From Pseudomonas sp. RIT409 (GTDB lineage Bacteria > Pseudomonadota > Gammaproteobacteria > Pseudomonadales > Pseudomonadaceae), in the NCBI RefSeq assembly GCF_003052515.2, contig NZ_QARE02000018.1:58438-122437 (forward strand): 64,000 nt of DNA, read 5' to 3'. Positions within the stretch are counted from its first letter, which is position 1; the number at the start of each line of letters is the position of its first letter. Made by a program: the position numbers and the translations under genes. Shown here piece after piece: positions 61,385-64,000 of this stretch. Under the pieces are notes generated by a model. It searched no databases and had not been told where the DNA came from. It saw only the letters and a list, made by a program, of their open reading frames with translations.

Positions 61385-62479
61385 ATGAGCGCTGTCAACC
61401 GCGCGACGGTGGAGGCTGTTCTTCGCCAGTACACCGATCCTTATTTGAACCAAGACCCGGTCAGCGCCGGCTGCGTGCAGGCCATCGACATTGATGGCGG
61501 GCGCGTCACCGTGCAGCTGGAACTGGGGTATGCCGCCGACCTGTTCAAGAACGGCTGGGCGCAGATGCTGCAAATGGCGATTGAGGGCCTGGACGGCGTT
61601 ACGGCGGCGAGCGTTCGCGTCAGTACGCACATCACCGCGCACAAGGCTCAGGGGCAGATTCCGGGCCTGGCCAATGTTAAGAACATCATTGCCGTGGCCT
61701 CTGGCAAGGGGGGGGTGGGCAAATCCACCACGGCTGCGAACCTGGCGCTGGCCTTGTCTCGAGAGGGGGCGCGGGTCGGCATTCTCGATGCTGATATCTA
61801 TGGCCCGAGTCAGGGCGTCATGTTCGGCATTCCCGAGGGGACTCGGCCTAAAGTCAAGGAACAGAAATGGTTCGTGCCGATCGAGGCTCATGGTGTCGAA
61901 GTGATGTCGATGGCCTTTCTGACCGACGACAACACGCCCATGGTCTGGCGCGGGCCGATGGTGTCCGGGGCGTTGTTGCAACTGATTACTCAGACCGCCT
62001 GGAATGATCTGGATTATTTGGTTATCGATATGCCGCCGGGGACGGGTGATATTCAGTTGACCTTGGCGCAGAAGGTGCCGGTGGCCGGGTCGGTCATCGT
62101 CACCACGCCTCAGGATCTGGCCTTGCTGGACGCCAAGAAAGGCGTCGAAATGTTCCGCAAGGTCAACATCCCGGTGTTGGGCGTCGTGGAAAACATGGCG
62201 GTGCATATTTGCTCGAACTGCGGCCATGCCGAGCATCTTTTTGGCGAGGGCGGTGGTGAGAAGCTGGCGTCTCAATACGGTGTCGAACTGCTGGCGTCTT
62301 TGCCTTTGTCGATGTTGATCCGTGAGCAGGCCGATGGGGGCAAGCCGACCGCCATTGCAGAACCTGAAAGCCAGATTGCCATGATTTACCAGGAACTCGC
62401 GCGCCATGTGGGGGCCAGGATCGTGCTGCAGGCGGCCGCAACCCCTGCAATGCCGAACATTTCGATCAGCGACGACTGA
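61385..62479 (+). CDS. apbC: Iron-sulfur cluster carrier ATPase ApbC/Mrp
   Basis: A 364-residue P-loop ATPase that binds and transfers iron-sulfur clusters. An N-terminal MIP18-like domain (1-90) precedes the deviant Walker A ASGKGGVGKSTTAANLALAL. DYLVIDMPPGTGDIQL is the family signature, and the cluster ligands are in ICSNCGHAEHLF (C-x2-C). Near metG as usual in Pseudomonas. Confidence 0.94.
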   Translation: MSAVNRATVEAVLRQYTDPYLNQDPVSAGCVQAIDIDGGRVTVQLELGYAADLFKNGWAQMLQMAIEGLDGVTAASVRVSTHITAHKAQGQIPGLANVKNIIAVASGKGGVGKSTTAANLALALSREGARVGILDADIYGPSQGVMFGIPEGTRPKVKEQKWFVPIEAHGVEVMSMAFLTDDNTPMVWRGPMVSGALLQLITQTAWNDLDYLVIDMPPGTGDIQLTLAQKVPVAGSVIVTTPQDLALLDAKKGVEMFRKVNIPVLGVVENMAVHICSNCGHAEHLFGEGGGEKLASQYGVELLASLPLSMLIREQADGGKPTAIAEPESQIAMIYQELARHVGARIVLQAAATPAMPNISISDD

Positions 62480-62607
62480 TCATTCTGCGAGGCTGGCGGG
62501 TATTGCGCGCCGGGGGCGAAGCTTGACCGCTCGCCCCCCCAGGAAGCGGGCTCGCGGCAATAGGTTCACGGCGCGTCAGGCGTCTGCCCAGGAAAATCGA
62601 CAGGCAT

Positions 62608-62635
62608 AAAAAAACCCCGCTTTTCAGGGCGGGGT
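62608..62635 (-). terminator. Terminator downstream of the cold-shock gene
   Basis: ACCCCGC and GCGGGGT form the stem with an eight-base loop, followed by a run of seven T on the minus strand. It lies 23 bases after the stop codon. Confidence 0.88.
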
Positions 62636-62657
62636 CTTTCAAGCGATTCAGCGCAAG

Positions 62658-62867
62658 TTAGATAACTTGAACTTCTTCAGCTTGCATGCCTTTCTGGCCG
62701 CGGGTAGCGACGAAAGAAACCTGTTGGCCTTCTTTCAGGGTTTTGAAGCCGTCAGCCTGGATGGCTTTGAAGTGTACGAACAGGTCGTCACCGGATTGTG
62801 GAGTGATGAAGCCGAAGCCTTTCTCATCGTTGAACCACTTGACGGTACCGGTTTGGCGATTGGACAT
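62658..62867 (-). CDS. capB: CspA-family cold-shock protein
   Basis: A 69-residue single-stranded nucleic-acid-binding protein, one S1-like beta barrel. RNP1 is KGFGFI and RNP2 is LFVHF; the start MSNRQTGTVKWFNDEKGFG is typical. AAGGAG is 4 bases upstream of the ATG. It is alone in its transcript, with its own terminator and a long upstream region that may hold a structured cold-shock leader. Confidence 0.92.
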   Translation of the reverse strand: MSNRQTGTVKWFNDEKGFGFITPQSGDDLFVHFKAIQADGFKTLKEGQQVSFVATRGQKGMQAEEVQVI

Positions 62868-63176
62868 GGTGTATCTCCTTGGACAAAGTTAACTGCGGCT
62901 AGGGAAAAGCCCTGACCGAGACTGAGTGCAAAGAGCAGGAAAATTCATGGAGATGGTTGGATCGAAATTCAACATCGTGTAGAGATTCTCAGTGACACAA
63001 GCAACACAGTGGCGTCACCTTAACCCTTTTTCCAGAGTGTGCCAATGGTTCGGCCACGTTTATTTCGGTGGATGACAAACGGTTTGCGCGCCCCGTCGTG
63101 CGCAGTCTTTGAACCGGGCGCTCATGCCCGGTAAGATGCCGGACATCTTTTTCACCTCGCTATTCAGGACACCGCC
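62868..63176. other. Intergenic region between divergent capB and dcd
   Basis: About 310 bases without a gene. It contains the promoters and leaders of capB (minus) and dcd (plus). Cold-shock genes often have long structured leaders, but no specific element was identified by eye. Confidence 0.4.
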
Positions 63177-63743
63177 ATGAGCATCAAATCGGACAAGTGG
63201 ATTCGCCGCATGGCGCAAGAGCACGGCATGATCGAGCCGTTCGTGGAGCGCCAGATGCGCGGTGAAGGTGCCGATCGTCTGATTTCCTTCGGGGTGTCCA
63301 GCTACGGCTACGATGTGCGCTGCGCCGATGAATTCAAGGTGTTCACCAACATCAATTCGGCCACCGTCGATCCGAAGAATTTCGACGCCGGCAGCTTCGT
63401 CGACATCAAGAGCGACGTATGCATCATCCCGCCCAACTCGTTCGCGCTGGCCCGCACCGTCGAATATTTCCGCATCCCGCGCAATGTGCTGACCATCTGC
63501 TTGGGCAAGAGCACTTACGCCCGCTGCGGCATCATCGTCAACGTGACGCCTCTGGAACCGGAGTGGGAAGGCCACGTGACGCTGGAGTTCTCCAACACCA
63601 CCACGCTGCCTGCGAAGATTTACGCCAATGAAGGCGTTGCGCAGATGCTTTTCCTCGAGTCCGACGAAGAATGTGAAGTGTCCTACAAAGACCGCGGTGG
63701 CAAGTACCAGGGCCAGCGTGGCGTTACGCTGCCTCGCGCTTAA
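63177..63743 (+). CDS. dcd: dCTP deaminase
   Basis: Deaminates dCTP to dUTP for dTTP synthesis. The 188-residue trimeric enzyme shows SIKSDKWIRRMA at the start, the active-site region CLGKSTYARCGIIVNVTPLEPEWEGHV in parts, and the C-terminal YQGQRGVTLPRA. It is complete and followed by 109 bases containing a CATCCGC/GCGGATG hairpin at 63811-63829. Confidence 0.96.
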   Translation: MSIKSDKWIRRMAQEHGMIEPFVERQMRGEGADRLISFGVSSYGYDVRCADEFKVFTNINSATVDPKNFDAGSFVDIKSDVCIIPPNSFALARTVEYFRIPRNVLTICLGKSTYARCGIIVNVTPLEPEWEGHVTLEFSNTTTLPAKIYANEGVAQMLFLESDEECEVSYKDRGGKYQGQRGVTLPRA

Positions 63744-63852
63744 GTGCACCGTTGGTCATTTCCAAACTGAATTAGTCGCGAAATGCGCACTCTATGTATT
63801 GAACTGTTCTCATCCGCACCATGCGGATGGGACCAACGCTCAGGAGTGCCCT

Positions 63853-64000
63853 ATGAAGAGACAAGTGAAGACCAGCAGCGGTATTGGCGACCCCGGAGGT
63901 AATCAGGTCGGGCTGCTGGCATGGTCGCTGTTAGCGCATCCGCATTTGGTCAACATGGTCGCCGGAGGCATCCCTGGCCAGCCTACCCCCGACACTCCCA
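63853..64000 (+). CDS. Start of an unrecognised gene cut by the window end
   Basis: An ATG at 63853 with AGGAG upstream opens a frame of 49 codons that is still open at the window edge. It begins MKRQVKTSSGIGDPGGNQVG and continues with LLAWSLLAHPHLVNMVAGG. It may be a short protein with a hydrophobic middle. Nothing more can be said from this fragment. Confidence 0.5.
   Translation, partial: MKRQVKTSSGIGDPGGNQVGLLAWSLLAHPHLVNMVAGGIPGQPTPDTP

Overview
The window is chromosomal DNA of a Pseudomonas of the fluorescens/syringae/putida lineage. Evidence: a high-GC background, REP/REPIN palindromes of the GTAGGAGCGCGCTTGCCCGC type at several intergenic sites, and Pseudomonas gene neighbourhoods (gcd-oprB; aatJQMP-aauS-aauR; glpD-glpR-glpK; argF; grxD-bfrB-bfd-rnt-pyrC-motY-argG; nth-rnfB-metG-apbC-capB-dcd). 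No rRNA, tRNA, CRISPR array, insertion sequence or prophage was recognised.

Layout. 1-7.6 kb: periplasmic glucose oxidation (gcd, cut by the window edge, and porin OprB), a TonB-dependent zinc receptor behind a Zur box, two small conserved genes, and a His-rich PadR regulator/ferric reductase operon like E. coli yqjI/yqjH. 7.7-15.8 kb: an unusual class A penicillin-binding protein, an unknown small gene in AT-richer DNA, an OpgC-like membrane protein, an FMN glutamate-synthase-like protein and a LuxR regulator. 15.9-20.6 kb: nitrilase and APC permease, then five tandem copies of a ~172-bp REPIN unit, then ddlA and a NUDIX gene. 20.6-26.1 kb: metR/metE, a secreted hydrolase and a DsbA/FrnE protein. 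26.2-30.5 kb: GntR regulator, ADP-ribosylglycohydrolase, NCS1 permease and PfkB kinase, a yegTUVW-like cluster. 30.6-37.5 kb: acidic amino acid uptake and its two-component system, with a sigma-54 promoter and two AauR-type sites. 37.6-42 kb: glycerol catabolism without glpF. 42-54.4 kb: translation quality control, arginine and pyrimidine synthesis, iron storage, and a molybdopterin oxidoreductase. 54.5-56.9 kb: an AT-rich island with a decayed, translationally coupled gene pair and a BvgA-like response regulator preceded by a 24-codon coupled leader. 57-64 kb: housekeeping genes, including an RnfB-like protein with no rnf partners and no membrane anchor.

Several regulatory circuits can be read directly: Zur on znuD; a palindrome before yqjI; MetR between metR and metE; sigma-54 plus AauR on aatJ; GlpR on glpD and glpK; ArgR on argF and argG; Fur on bfd. 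The least explained parts are the yegTUVW-like cluster, the coupled leader of the response regulator, the decayed gene pair beside it, and the REPIN array that has copied the end of a permease gene. All calls come from reading sequence and motifs; no database search was run.
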